From positions 542,300-606,299 of the forward strand of contig NZ_WFLK01000002.1 in the NCBI RefSeq assembly GCF_009208565.1: 64,000 nt of DNA, given 5' to 3'. The notes below the pieces were generated by a model. That model searched no databases and had not been told where the DNA came from. It saw only the letters and a list, made by a program, of their open reading frames with translations. Positions 8,661-17,729 of this stretch are shown here, piece by piece. A program made the translations under genes and the position numbers. Numbering within the stretch: the stretch's first letter is position 1; the number at the start of each line of letters is the position of its first letter. The DNA is from Janthinobacterium aquaticum. Its GTDB lineage: Bacteria; Pseudomonadota; Gammaproteobacteria; Burkholderiales; Burkholderiaceae_D.

Positions 8661-11600
8661 ATGCCTCAGTTTTTTATCAACCGCCCCGTCTTTGCGTGGG
8701 TGGTAGCGGTCTTTATTATCCTGTTCGGACTGATCGCCATACCGCAATTGCCGATTGCGCGTTTTCCTTCGGTGGCGCCGCCCAGCGTCAGCATCAGCGC
8801 CAGCTACCCTGGCGCCACGCCGCAGACCATGAACGATTCGGTGGTCAGCCTGATCGAGCGCGAGCTGTCGGGCGTCAAGCACCTGCTGTACTTTGAATCG
8901 TCGACCGACAGCTCCGGCTCGGCTTCGATCACTGCCACCTTCAAGCCCGGTACCGATCCGGAAATGGCGCAGGTGGACGTGCAGAACCGCCTCAAAGCCA
9001 TCGAGCCGCGCCTGCCGCAGGCGGTGCGCCAGAATGGCCTGGGCGTCGAATCGGCGTCGTCAAGCTTCCTGCTCATTGTCAGCGTGCACGCTACAGCGCA
9101 GGGCAAGTACGATGAGGTGGCGCTGGGCGACTACCTGGCGCGCAACGTGGTGGAAGAACTGCGCCGCATTCCAGGCGTGGGCAAGGTCCAGCTGTTCGGC
9201 TCCGAACGGGCCATGCGCATCTGGGTCGATCCGGGCAGGCTGGTCTCGTACAACATCGCCATGAGCGATATTACCGCCGCCATTGCGCAGCAAAATGCGC
9301 AGATCGCGCCGGGCCGCCTGGGCGATTCGCCAGCCGTGGCTGGTCAGCGCGTCACCGTGCCGTTGACCGTGCAGGGCCAGCTGCAAACGCCGCAGCAGTT
9401 CGCCGCCATCGTGCTGCGCGCCAACCGCGACGGTTCGAACCTGACGCTGGGCGACGTGGCGCGCGTGGAATTCGGCGCGCAGACCAGCAACTTCAGCATC
9501 CGTGAAAACGGCCAGCTGGCTTCCGGTGCTGCCGTCATGCTGTCGCCGGGCGCCAATGCGGTCAAGACGGCAGTGGCCGTGCGGGCGCGCATGGCCGAAC
9601 TGGCGCCGGCCATGCCGGCAGGGATGGCTTATTCGGTACCGTTCGACACCGCGCCGTTTGTGAAAATCTCGATTGAAAAGGTGATTGCCACGCTGATCGA
9701 GGCGATGGTGCTGGTGTTCCTGGTGATGTATCTGTTCCTGCAGAAGATACGCTATACCCTCATTCCCGCCATTGTCGCGCCGATTGCACTGCTCGGCACC
9801 TTTACGGTGATGCTGATGGCCGGCTATTCGGTCAACGTGCTGACCATGTTCGGCATGGTGCTGGCAATCGGCATTATCGTCGACGACGCCATCGTGGTGG
9901 TCGAGGCGGTCGAGCGCCTGATGGCCACCGAGGGGCTGTCGCCCAGGGAAGCGACCGTCAAGGCCATGCGCGAGATCACCGGTGCGGTGGTCGGCATTAC
10001 GCTGGTGCTGACGGCGGTGTTTATTCCGATGGCGCTGGCCAGCGGTTCGGTGGGCGCCATTTACCGCCAGTTTACGCTGGCCATGGCGGTGTCGATCCTG
10101 TTCTCGGCCTTCCTGGCACTGAGCCTGACGCCGGCGCTGTGCGCCACGCTGTTGAAACCAATCGGCCCTGACGACCATGCCAAGCGCGGCTTTTTTGCCT
10201 GGTTCGATCGCCAGTTCGAGCGCATGACAGCGCGCTACGAGCAGGGCGTGGTGCTGCTGGTACGGCGTGCTGGTCGCACCATGTTTGTCTATGGCGCCAT
10301 CGTGGCGGCACTGGTGCTGGCCTTTATGCAGCTGCCATCGGCGTTTTTGCCAGAGGAGGATCAGGGTTACTTCATTACGTCGATACAACTGCCGTCGGAC
10401 GCCACCATGGAACGCACGCTCGATACCGTCAAGCTCTATGAGCAGCATGTGGCCAGCCGGCCCGGCATTGAAAACAACCAATCCATACTCGGTTTCAGTT
10501 TTTCCGGTGCCGGCGCGAACGCGGCGATGGCCTTTACCATGCTCAAGGACTGGAAAGAGCGCAATGGCGCTACGGCGCAGCAGGAAGTGGCGCTGGCGCA
10601 GCAGGCGATGGCCGCGGCAAAAGAGGGCACGATCATGAGCCTGATGCCGCCGGCTATCGATGAACTGGGCAATTCGTCCGGCTTTTCGCTGCGCCTGCAG
10701 GACCGCGCCGGCCAGGGACTGGCAGCGCTGCAGGCGGCGCAGAATCAGCTCTTGACGCTGGCTGCGCAAAGCAGCAAGGTGGCCGGTGTGTATCCGGATG
10801 GCCTGCCGGCGGGCAGCAGCGTGCGCCTCGATATCGACCGCGCCAAGGCCGAAGCGCTCGGCGTGTCGTTTGCCAGCGTATCGGACACGCTGACCGCCGC
10901 CATGGGCTCGACCTATATCAACGACTTTCCCAACGCCGGACGCATGCAGCAGGTGATTGTCCAGGCCGATGCGCCAGCGCGCATGCAGCTCGACGATGTG
11001 CTGGCGCTGCGCGTGAAAAACAGCGCCGGCGCGATGGTGGCGCTGCGTGAAATGGTGCGGCCGGTATGGACCGAAGCACCGCTGCAGCTGGTGCGCTACC
11101 TCGGTTATCCGGCAGCGCGTATTTCCGGCAGCGCCGCGCCCGGTGTCTCCAGTGGCGACGCCATGACCGAAATGGAGCGTCTGGTGGGCCAGTTGCCACC
11201 GGGCTTTGCGCTGGCCTGGACCGGCCAGTCGCTGCAGGAAAAAGAATCGGCCTCGCAGGCGCCGATGCTGATGGCGCTGTCGATGCTGGTGGTGTTCCTG
11301 GTGCTGGCGGCGCTGTATGAAAGCTGGAGCGTGCCGCTGTCGGTGATGCTGGTGGTGCCGCTCGGTTTAATCGGGGCTGTCGCCGCCGTCATGCTGCGGG
11401 GCTTGCCCAACGATGTGTTTTTCAAGGTGGGCATGATTACAATTATCGGCCTGTCGGCCAAGAATGCGATTCTGATCGTGGAATATGCGCGCCAGTTGCA
11501 GGCCGGCGGCAAGACGCTGGTCGAGGCCACGGTTGAAGCGGCGCGCCTGCGCCTGCGTCCTATCGTCATGACCTCGCTGGCCTTCGCGCTGGGCGTGGTG

Positions 11601-11801
11601 CCGCTGATGCTGGCCAGTGGCGCCAGCGCCGAGACCCAGCATGCGATCGGCACCGGCGTGTTTGGCGGCATGATTACGGCCACCGTGCTGGCGGTGTTTT
11701 TCGTGCCGGTGTTTTTTGTGGTGGTACTGAGCGCCATGGACCGTTTCAGGCTATATCGGCGCGGCAAAAAGTCGGCAGCAGCAGAAGGAGAACAAGCATG
11801 A
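8661..11801 (+). CDS. RND multidrug efflux permease, HAE1 family (MexB/SmeB/AcrB-like)
   Basis: Inner-membrane proton/drug antiporter, 1046 residues, the usual HAE1 length. It begins with MPQFFINRPVFAWVVAV, the canonical first helix. The proton-relay aspartates D408-D409 are present in GIIVDDAIVVVEAVE, and the HAE1 motif GASAETQHAIGTGVFGGM precedes the last helices. The porter-domain sequence SYPGATPQTMNDSV is conserved. The last bases overlap the outer-membrane-factor start (ATGA), so the pump is translated as a unit. Substrates are likely hydrophobic drugs or metabolites; they cannot be read from the sequence. The divergent two-component genes probably regulate it. Confidence 0.95.
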   Translation: MPQFFINRPVFAWVVAVFIILFGLIAIPQLPIARFPSVAPPSVSISASYPGATPQTMNDSVVSLIERELSGVKHLLYFESSTDSSGSASITATFKPGTDPEMAQVDVQNRLKAIEPRLPQAVRQNGLGVESASSSFLLIVSVHATAQGKYDEVALGDYLARNVVEELRRIPGVGKVQLFGSERAMRIWVDPGRLVSYNIAMSDITAAIAQQNAQIAPGRLGDSPAVAGQRVTVPLTVQGQLQTPQQFAAIVLRANRDGSNLTLGDVARVEFGAQTSNFSIRENGQLASGAAVMLSPGANAVKTAVAVRARMAELAPAMPAGMAYSVPFDTAPFVKISIEKVIATLIEAMVLVFLVMYLFLQKIRYTLIPAIVAPIALLGTFTVMLMAGYSVNVLTMFGMVLAIGIIVDDAIVVVEAVERLMATEGLSPREATVKAMREITGAVVGITLVLTAVFIPMALASGSVGAIYRQFTLAMAVSILFSAFLALSLTPALCATLLKPIGPDDHAKRGFFAWFDRQFERMTARYEQGVVLLVRRAGRTMFVYGAIVAALVLAFMQLPSAFLPEEDQGYFITSIQLPSDATMERTLDTVKLYEQHVASRPGIENNQSILGFSFSGAGANAAMAFTMLKDWKERNGATAQQEVALAQQAMAAAKEGTIMSLMPPAIDELGNSSGFSLRLQDRAGQGLAALQAAQNQLLTLAAQSSKVAGVYPDGLPAGSSVRLDIDRAKAEALGVSFASVSDTLTAAMGSTYINDFPNAGRMQQVIVQADAPARMQLDDVLALRVKNSAGAMVALREMVRPVWTEAPLQLVRYLGYPAARISGSAAPGVSSGDAMTEMERLVGQLPPGFALAWTGQSLQEKESASQAPMLMALSMLVVFLVLAALYESWSVPLSVMLVVPLGLIGAVAAVMLRGLPNDVFFKVGMITIIGLSAKNAILIVEYARQLQAGGKTLVEATVEAARLRLRPIVMTSLAFALGVVPLMLASGASAETQHAIGTGVFGGMITATVLAVFFVPVFFVVVLSAMDRFRLYRRGKKSAAAEGEQA

Positions 11802-13183
11802 GAAGCTTAGTGATATTGCAGGCGTCGGCGATGGTGCTGGCCGTGTCGGCCTGCAGCCTGGTGCCGCCACTGGACAAGCCGGCGCCGCCGATACCGGCGA
11901 CCTATGCACTGCCGGTGGCCGGCGCGCACCGTGCAGCGGACATCGGCTGGCGCCAGATGCTGCCGGACGCGCGCCTGCAGCGCCTGGTCGAGCTGGCGCT
12001 TGAACATAACCGCGACCTGCGCCTGGCCGTGCTCAATGTGGACAGCGTGCGCGCCCAGTACCAGATCCAGGACGCTTCGCGCTACCCGGCCATTGGCGCC
12101 ACAGCCGGTGGTACGCGCCAGCGCACGCAGGACGCCATCGGCGCGCCTGCCGTGCAACAGCAACTGACGGCCGGCGTGGCCATGAGCGCGTTCGAGATCG
12201 ACCTGTTCGGCCGTCTGCGCGCGTTGTCTGACGCGGCCTTTGCACGCTACCTGGCCACGCAGCAGGGCCAGCAGGCGGCGCGTCTTAGCCTGATTGCGGC
12301 GGTAGCCGACGCCTACCTGGCGCAGCGGCTGGCCGAGGAACAATGGCAGCTGACCGAGCAGACCTTGCATGACTGGCGCGTGGCGCTGGCGCTGACGCGG
12401 CGCCTGCACGCGGCGCGCCAGGCCAGCGGGCTCGATGTGGCGCAGGCCGAAGGTCAGGTGGCCAGCGCTGAAGCGGACCTGCAGGCGCGCGAACGGGCGC
12501 GCGTGCTGGCGCGCAACAACCTTGAACTGTTGCTGGGAACGGCCTTGCCTGCCGATCTGCCGGCCGGTCGCGCGCTTGACGCCCAGCCGGTGCTGACGCA
12601 ACTGCCCAGCGGCCTGCCGTCCGAGCTGCTGGCGCACCGGCCCGATATCGCCCAGGCCGAGCTGGCCCTGGTGGCGGCCAATGCGGAAATCGGCGCGGCG
12701 CGCGCGGCCTTCTTTCCGCGCCTGTCGCTGACGGCCCAACTGGGCTTTGCCAGCCCGGCCATGGGACAGCTGTTCAAGGGCAATGCACGTACCTGGTCGT
12801 TTGCGCCGCAGATTACCCAGCCGCTGTTCCAGGGCGGGCAACTGCGCGCCGAGCTGCGCCTGGCCGAACTGCGCAAGGAGGTCGCCGTGCTGCAGTACGA
12901 GCAGGCGATTGAAGTCGCGTTTCGCGAGGTGAGCGATGGCCTGGCCGGCAGCGCCACCTATGCCGGCCAGGTCAAAGCCCAGCAACGCGCGGTAGCGGCA
13001 GCGGCGCAAAGGCTGCGTCTGTCGCGCCTGCGCTACGAAGCGGGGCAGGATAGCCGGCTGGAACTACTCGATGCTCAAAGGCAATCATATGCTTCGCAGC
13101 AAACTTTGCTAGACTTGCGGCGTGACCAGTTCAGTTCTGCCGTGGCGCTCTACAAGGCGCTGGGAGGAGGACTGGAAAAATAG
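11798..13183 (+). CDS. RND outer-membrane factor lipoprotein (OprM/NodT family)
   Basis: Outer-membrane channel of the tripartite pump, 461 residues. The signal peptide ends in a lipobox (LAVSAC, Cys19). Two OEP (TolC-like) repeats are visible: the first has the NRDLRLAVLNVDSVRAQY helix and FEIDLFGRLRAL; the second has ELLAHRPDIAQAEL, AFFPRLSLTAQLG and QPLFQGGQLRAELRLAE. It ends with YEAGQDSRLELLDAQR, the typical equatorial coil. The ATG overlaps the permease stop. It ends 23 bases before a binding-protein gene that has its own ribosome binding site and may be read from the same transcript. Confidence 0.94.
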   Translation: MRSLVILQASAMVLAVSACSLVPPLDKPAPPIPATYALPVAGAHRAADIGWRQMLPDARLQRLVELALEHNRDLRLAVLNVDSVRAQYQIQDASRYPAIGATAGGTRQRTQDAIGAPAVQQQLTAGVAMSAFEIDLFGRLRALSDAAFARYLATQQGQQAARLSLIAAVADAYLAQRLAEEQWQLTEQTLHDWRVALALTRRLHAARQASGLDVAQAEGQVASAEADLQARERARVLARNNLELLLGTALPADLPAGRALDAQPVLTQLPSGLPSELLAHRPDIAQAELALVAANAEIGAARAAFFPRLSLTAQLGFASPAMGQLFKGNARTWSFAPQITQPLFQGGQLRAELRLAELRKEVAVLQYEQAIEVAFREVSDGLAGSATYAGQVKAQQRAVAAAAQRLRLSRLRYEAGQDSRLELLDAQRQSYASQQTLLDLRRDQFSSAVALYKALGGGLEK

Positions 13184-13206
13184 CCGCGAGGCTGACCGGA
13201 GTCCCT

Positions 13207-13968
13207 ATGTCTGCCAGGTTGTTGTCAGTGTTACTGCTTTGGGCCGCCAGCCTGCCGTTACAGGCTGGCGAGCAGCCCGGGCCGGGCCGGCCGGGCGCTA
13301 CGCTCAAGCTGGTCAGCTTTCCCTATCCGCCGCTGATGCTGGTCGACGCCGGCCATGCGCCGGCAGGGCCGATGGTCGAGCTGGTCGCGCGCGTGTTCGA
13401 ACGCATGGGCCAGCCGGTGCAGCTAGAGATCGTGCCGCTGGCGCGCGCGCTGCTGCAGATGGAAACAGGTAGCGCCGACGCCATGTTTACCGTCAAGAAA
13501 ACCCCCGAACGTATGGCTGCCTACCTGTTCTCCAGCGAGCCGATACTGCAGCAGGATTATGTATTTTTTACACTGCGCGATACGCCGCTGCCGTTTCGCG
13601 GCGACCTGGCCGCGCTGGCCGGCACCAGCATCGGCGTGGTCGGCGGCACCTCCTATGGCCCCCGTTTCGATGCAGCCGTCAAACAGGGCCAGTTGCGCCG
13701 GCTCGAAGTGAGTAGCAGCCATGAGTCAAGCTTCAGGAAACTGCTGGCCGGGCGCATGCAGGCGCTGATCTGCAGCCGCGTGGTGGGTCTGGCAATTTTG
13801 CAGCAGTTGCAGGCCGAAGCGCGCGTGAAGGTCAGCGGGCCGGTGGTCGACACCACGCAAAGCTACCTGATGTTCAACCGGCGCACGGTTTCGCCGCAAC
13901 TGGCGGCGCACTTCGACCGGGCGCTGCAGGCGATACGCCAGGAAGAGCTGGCGGTGTCGCGAAAATAA
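13207..13968 (+). CDS. Periplasmic substrate-binding protein, family 3 type
   Basis: Exported bilobal solute-binding protein, 253 residues, with a signal peptide ending near PLQAGEQ (residue 21-22). The SBP_bac_3 pattern is visible: VSFPYPPLMLVD, GPMVELVARVFERMG, IVPLARALLQMETGSADAMFTVKKTPERM and the lobe-crossing GTSIGVVGGTSYGPRFD. Proteins like this, without adjacent permease genes, are common in Oxalobacteraceae and resemble amino-acid-binding proteins or chemoreceptor-linked sensors. GGAG at 13198-13201 supports the start. It may be co-transcribed with the pump, but no functional link is evident. Ligand unknown. Confidence 0.85.
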   Translation: MSARLLSVLLLWAASLPLQAGEQPGPGRPGATLKLVSFPYPPLMLVDAGHAPAGPMVELVARVFERMGQPVQLEIVPLARALLQMETGSADAMFTVKKTPERMAAYLFSSEPILQQDYVFFTLRDTPLPFRGDLAALAGTSIGVVGGTSYGPRFDAAVKQGQLRRLEVSSSHESSFRKLLAGRMQALICSRVVGLAILQQLQAEARVKVSGPVVDTTQSYLMFNRRTVSPQLAAHFDRALQAIRQEELAVSRK

Positions 13969-14002
13969 GCACGGTCCGGCGAAATTCTGGCCAAACCTTG
14001 CA

Positions 14003-14024
14003 ACATGGCCTACAATCGCCATGT
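14003..14024. promoter_or_regulatory. Inverted repeat, candidate operator or hairpin
   Basis: Perfect 7-bp inverted repeat ACATGGC/GCCATGT with an 8-base spacer, 35 bases after the binding-protein stop and about 180 bases before the MFS start. It has no T-tract, so it is not an obvious terminator. A perfect 14-bp palindrome (CTTTCAGCTGAAAG) follows at 14062-14075. Either could be the binding site of a dimeric regulator; no family can be assigned. Confidence 0.4.
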
Positions 14025-14107
14025 CGGAAAAGGCAGATTTGGTCATAGGTAAGCCCAAATCCTTTCAGCTGAAAGCTCTGTTCCTTGCCTTGTGCATGAG
14101 TCCCCTC

Positions 14108-14201
14108 GACGAACATTTACGCCGCATGGCGTCCATTGTTCGTCCGTGTGGTCTCAGGCGCTTCTTCCTTGACAACTGCTCCGGTCGAACAGCAACCGGA
14201 G
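14108..14201 (+). promoter_or_regulatory. Structured leader; second hairpin covers the MFS ribosome binding site
   Basis: Two stem-loops precede the MFS gene. The first (14108-14144) has an outer 8-bp stem GACGAACA/TGTTCGTC and an inner 5-bp stem ACGCC/GGCGT with a 4-base loop. The second (14179-14201) has a perfect 7-bp stem CTCCGGT/ACCGGAG, and its right arm contains the GGAG at 14198-14201 used to start translation at ATG 14208, so the ribosome binding site would be paired when the hairpin forms. This is the layout of a translational attenuator or other RNA switch. I found no short in-frame leader peptide, so the trigger is unknown. Confidence 0.45.
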
Positions 14202-14207
14202 TCCTGT

Positions 14208-15449
14208 ATGTCTTTCCCTGTTTTTCCTGCTGCTGCATCGGCGCGCGGTTCCATGGCCGTGATCCTGCTGTCGGTGTTGCTCAACTTTGCCGGCTTTACG
14301 ATCATTATCCCGGTGCTGCCGTTTTCGGTGGCGCGCCATGCCGCGCCCGGCGACGTGGCATTCTGGGTCGCACTGATCCTGTCGCTGTACGCCCTGTGCT
14401 CCTTCCTGGCCGCGCCGGTGCTGGGCGCCATCAGCGACCGCCATGGCCGCCGGCCGGTGCTGTTGTTGTCACTGTGCGGTTCGGCCGTCGGCTTTGCCGT
14501 GTTTGGCGTCAGCGGCAGCCTGTGGGTGCTGCTGCTTGGCCGCATGATCGAAGGCCTGAGCGCCGGCAGCATCTCGACCCTGTACGCCTGCATCGCCGAC
14601 ACCCACGCGCCGCACGAGCGCGGCCCGGCCTTTGGCCTGCTGGGCGTGGCCGGCGGCCTGGGTTTTATGCTGGGCCCGGTGCTCGGTGGCCTGCTGGGCA
14701 GCTGGTCGCTGGCCGCGCCGCTGTATGGCGCGGCCGGCCTGGCGCTGCTCAATGCGTTGCTGGTCTGGCGCTGGCTGCCCGAGAGCCTGGCGCCGGCCAG
14801 GCGCAGTACGGCACCGCAAAAAGCCCGCTTGAACGCCTTCAGCCAGCTGCGCGCCGCGCTGCGCGTCCCGGTCTTGCGGCTGCTGTTTGGCGTGGTGTTC
14901 TGCTTTGCGCTGGCCAGCGTGCTGCTGCAGTCCAACCTGGCGCTGCTGATGAAAGACCTGCTGGCATTGACGCCGGCGGCGATCGGCCTGGTGCTGGCCG
15001 GTATCGGTGTGATCGATATTGTCAGCCAGGGCCTGGTGGCGCGCCGGCTGCTGCCGCGCGTGGGCGAACAGCGCCTGGCCGGCGCCGGGCTGCTGATCAA
15101 CGCCGCCGGCCTGTTGGTGCTGGCCTGGCTGGCGCGCTTTCCCTTTGTACCGCTGCTGCTGTGCGGCGTGGCGCTGTTTACCTTTGGCGACGGCCTGTTC
15201 CAGCCCTCGGTCAACGCGTTGATTGCCGACGCGGCGCCGGAAGGCCGGCAGGGTGAAGTGCAGGGCGCCAACCAGGCGCAGCAGTCGATTGCGCGCATGT
15301 TTGGCCCACCGGCCGGCGCCTGGCTGTACGCGCTGCATCCGGGCGCGCCATATGCGGTGGCGGCGCTGGTGGGGGTGGTGGCGGCAATGGTTTTAGCATC
15401 AAAAAATATTTTTCAACCACCTGCATCCAAACCGGCACGTCCCGTGTAG
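14208..15449 (+). CDS. MFS drug exporter (DHA1, TetA-like)
   Basis: Twelve-helix inner-membrane proton antiporter, 413 residues. It starts MSFPVFPAAASARG, and the first helix MAVILLSVLLNFAGFTIIIPVLP is typical of the tetracycline-resistance/DHA1 branch. Motif A is present between helices 2 and 3 (GAISDRHGRRPVL), and motif C-like glycines lie in helix 5 (GGLGFMLGPVLGG). I chose ATG 14208 because GGAG lies six bases upstream; an upstream in-frame extension of 24 codons is soluble and lacks a ribosome binding site. The gene stands alone behind a structured leader. Substrate unknown: the similarity is to TetA-type pumps, but this alone does not show tetracycline resistance. Confidence 0.88.
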   Translation: MSFPVFPAAASARGSMAVILLSVLLNFAGFTIIIPVLPFSVARHAAPGDVAFWVALILSLYALCSFLAAPVLGAISDRHGRRPVLLLSLCGSAVGFAVFGVSGSLWVLLLGRMIEGLSAGSISTLYACIADTHAPHERGPAFGLLGVAGGLGFMLGPVLGGLLGSWSLAAPLYGAAGLALLNALLVWRWLPESLAPARRSTAPQKARLNAFSQLRAALRVPVLRLLFGVVFCFALASVLLQSNLALLMKDLLALTPAAIGLVLAGIGVIDIVSQGLVARRLLPRVGEQRLAGAGLLINAAGLLVLAWLARFPFVPLLLCGVALFTFGDGLFQPSVNALIADAAPEGRQGEVQGANQAQQSIARMFGPPAGAWLYALHPGAPYAVAALVGVVAAMVLASKNIFQPPASKPARPV

Positions 15450-15514
15450 TGCAATGGTACGCGCCTGTTTTTCGCGGGCGCGGCACCCCAGATAAAATCT
15501 AAGGAGCCACGACC

Positions 15515-17164
15515 ATGCCTACCCTGCCTGCTTTGTCCTTTCCCCGCCTGCTGCTCGTTTCGTCCATCGCCCTCAGCCTTTCCGCCTGTGGCGGCGGCAG
15601 CGATCACAAGGACGAGGTAATCGTCACGCCGCCGCCCGCGCTGGCGGCCGGCGATACATTTATTCTGACTGCAAGTAACAAGCTCATTTCGTTCGACCGC
15701 ACCGCGCCAGGCGCCGTCAATACCACCGTCAGCGTAACGGGCCTGCAGTCGGGCGAAAACCTGCTGGGCATTGATTATCGCCCGGCCGATGGCCAGCTGT
15801 ACGGTGTAGGCAGCACCGGGCGCATTTATGTGATCAACGGCGCCACGGGCGCCGCCACGCTCAAGTCAACGCTGAGCTCCGATGCGGCCGATACCACGGC
15901 GCCTTATACGACCTTGTCCGGCGCCAGCTTTGGCGTGGACTTCAATCCGGTCGCCGACCGCCTGCGCATCGTCAGCAATACGGGCCAGAGCCTGCGTATC
16001 AATGTCGATACGGGCGCCACCACCACCGACGGCAATATCAACGGTGGCGCGGCCAATACCGCCATTACGGCTGCGGCCTACACCAACAGCTTTGCCGGCA
16101 CGGCCAGCACCACGCTGTATGTAATCGACGCGGCCAACGCTACGTTGTACACGCAAAACCCGCCCAATAACGGCACGCTGGTCAACCCGGTGCCGCTGGG
16201 CGTGGCCGCTACTGCCGTGGGCGCCTTTGATATCGATGCGCGCAACAATACCGGCTACGCCGTGATGACGGTGGGCGGGGTGCGCAGCCTGTACAGCGTC
16301 AACCTGTCCGCTGCGACCGCACCGGCCACGCTGGTGGTGGCCATCGGCGGCGGTGAAGACGTGCGCGGCATTGCCCTGAAAACCCCGTCCGCGCCGCTGG
16401 CGCACGGCCTGACCGACGACGGCCGCCTGGTCACGTTCAAACCTGCCACGCCCAATACGCTGGACGCCAACGTGGCCATTACGGGCCTGGCCAGTGGTGA
16501 ACGGCTGCTGGGCATCGATATCCGGCCGAAAGACGGCCTGCTGTACGGTATTTCCTCGACCGGACGCATCGTGACCATCAACGCCGGCACGGGCGCCGCC
16601 ACCGTCAAGTCCACCCTCAGCGCCGATGCCGCCGATACCACCGCGCCTTACACGGCCATTGCCGGCAGCGCCTTCGCCGTCGACTTCAATCCGGTGGCCG
16701 ACCGTCTGCGCGTGATCGGCAACACGGGCCAGAGCCTGCGCATCAATGTCGATACGGGCGCCACCACCACCGACGGCACCATCAACCGCGCCGGCGCACT
16801 GCCGGTGGTGACAGCCGCCGCCTATACCAACAGCTATGCCGGCACCACGGCCACCCAGCTGTTCGATATCGACACGGCCAGCGCCAGCCTGGCGCTGCAA
16901 AATCCGCCCAATGACGGCACGCTGGTCAATATCGGCGCGCTGGGCGTGGCGGTAGCGGGCGACGCAGGCTTCGATATTGCCGGTGGCGCCAACGGCCTGG
17001 CCCTGGCCGCATTGCGCACCACGGCAGGCGGCCCGAGCGCGCTGTACCGGGTTGACCTGGTCACTGGCGCGGCGGTGCCGGTCAATGGCGCAGCCACGCC
17101 AGCCACCTCGGCCATCGGCGCCGGCAGCGTGGGACTGGTGGACCTGGCGATCGCGCTCAAATAA
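15515..17164 (+). CDS. Lipoprotein with two DUF4394 domains
   Basis: A 549-residue predicted lipoprotein: signal peptide with lipobox SLSAC (Cys25) followed by GGGSD. The mature part has two tandem copies of about 245 residues of the DUF4394 domain. Each has SGENLLGIDYRPADGQLYG or a close match, STGRIYVINGATGAATLKS, VDFNPVADRLRIVSNTGQSLRINVDTG-type sequence and TAAAYTNS, so the copies are clear internal duplicates. The fold is predicted to be beta-propeller-like; no function is known. AAGGAG lies eight bases before the ATG. It stands alone between an MFS gene and a GNAT gene, followed by a terminator-like hairpin. Confidence 0.85.
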   Translation: MPTLPALSFPRLLLVSSIALSLSACGGGSDHKDEVIVTPPPALAAGDTFILTASNKLISFDRTAPGAVNTTVSVTGLQSGENLLGIDYRPADGQLYGVGSTGRIYVINGATGAATLKSTLSSDAADTTAPYTTLSGASFGVDFNPVADRLRIVSNTGQSLRINVDTGATTTDGNINGGAANTAITAAAYTNSFAGTASTTLYVIDAANATLYTQNPPNNGTLVNPVPLGVAATAVGAFDIDARNNTGYAVMTVGGVRSLYSVNLSAATAPATLVVAIGGGEDVRGIALKTPSAPLAHGLTDDGRLVTFKPATPNTLDANVAITGLASGERLLGIDIRPKDGLLYGISSTGRIVTINAGTGAATVKSTLSADAADTTAPYTAIAGSAFAVDFNPVADRLRVIGNTGQSLRINVDTGATTTDGTINRAGALPVVTAAAYTNSYAGTTATQLFDIDTASASLALQNPPNDGTLVNIGALGVAVAGDAGFDIAGGANGLALAALRTTAGGPSALYRVDLVTGAAVPVNGAATPATSAIGAGSVGLVDLAIALK

Positions 17165-17182
17165 GCGAAATAAGCAGCGTTG

Positions 17183-17224
17183 AAAAAAAGGCGCGCCTTG
17201 CTGTATTGTAGAGGGCGCGCCTTT
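17183..17224. terminator. Terminator-like hairpin after DUF4394 gene
   Basis: Perfect 11-bp arms AAAGGCGCGCC (17187-17197) and GGCGCGCCTTT (17214-17224) with a 16-base loop, 22 bases after the DUF4394 stop. The plus-strand tail is short (TTT). A run of seven A before the stem gives a better T-tract on the minus strand, though no minus-strand gene ends here. It sits just before the GNAT ribosome binding site. Confidence 0.5.
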
Positions 17225-17255
17225 GCACGCTTTGCATGTTTACGGAGTAGCCGCC

Positions 17256-17729
17256 TTGTCCACCAATCTGCATCGTCCCTACCAGTCGGCCGACCTCGAT
17301 GCCTGTCTGCGCCTGTTTGACAGCAACACCCCGCATTATTTCGATCCGTCCGAGCGCGAACTGTTTGTCCGCTACCTTGGCCGCTCCACCCAGCCGTTTT
17401 TCGTCATCGAGCGCGATGGCGTGATCGTGGCCTGCGGCGGCTATGCGGTCGAGTCCGACGGCGTGACGGCCAGCCTGACCTGGGGCATGGTCGAACGCAG
17501 CCTGCATGGCCAGGGCCTGGGCCAGGCGCTGACGGCAGTGCGCCTGGCGGCGATCCGCGCATTGCCGCAGCTGCGCCAGGTGGAAATCAACACCAGCCAG
17601 CATACGCAGCGCTTTTATGCGCGCTTCGGTTTTGAAACCGTCAAGGTCACGCCGGACGGCTATGGCCCCGGCATCGACCGATGGGATATGCTGCTGCCTT
17701 TAACGCCACCCGAACAGGAACCATCTTGA
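17256..17729 (+). CDS. GNAT family N-acetyltransferase
   Basis: Acetyl-CoA-dependent acyltransferase, about 157 residues, cytoplasmic. I start at TTG 17256 because GGAG lies eight bases upstream; an earlier TTG at 17223 overlaps the terminator-like hairpin. The N-terminus reads LHRPYQSADLDACLRLFDSN, as in YafP-like GNATs. Motif A is weak but present (LTWGMVERSLHGQGLGQALT with Q/RxxGxG/A as HGQGLGQ), and the C-terminal strand has QRFYARFGFETVKVTPDGYGPG. Its TGA overlaps the TTG start of the flavin-reductase gene, so the two are coupled. Substrate unknown. Confidence 0.88.
   Translation: MSTNLHRPYQSADLDACLRLFDSNTPHYFDPSERELFVRYLGRSTQPFFVIERDGVIVACGGYAVESDGVTASLTWGMVERSLHGQGLGQALTAVRLAAIRALPQLRQVEINTSQHTQRFYARFGFETVKVTPDGYGPGIDRWDMLLPLTPPEQEPS

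Noticed and set aside
9060..10769. Long open frame on the minus strand inside the RND permease gene
   Set aside because: It is the antisense shadow of a GC-rich coding frame; His/Arg/Gln-rich with no domain, and the plus-strand permease is unmistakable.
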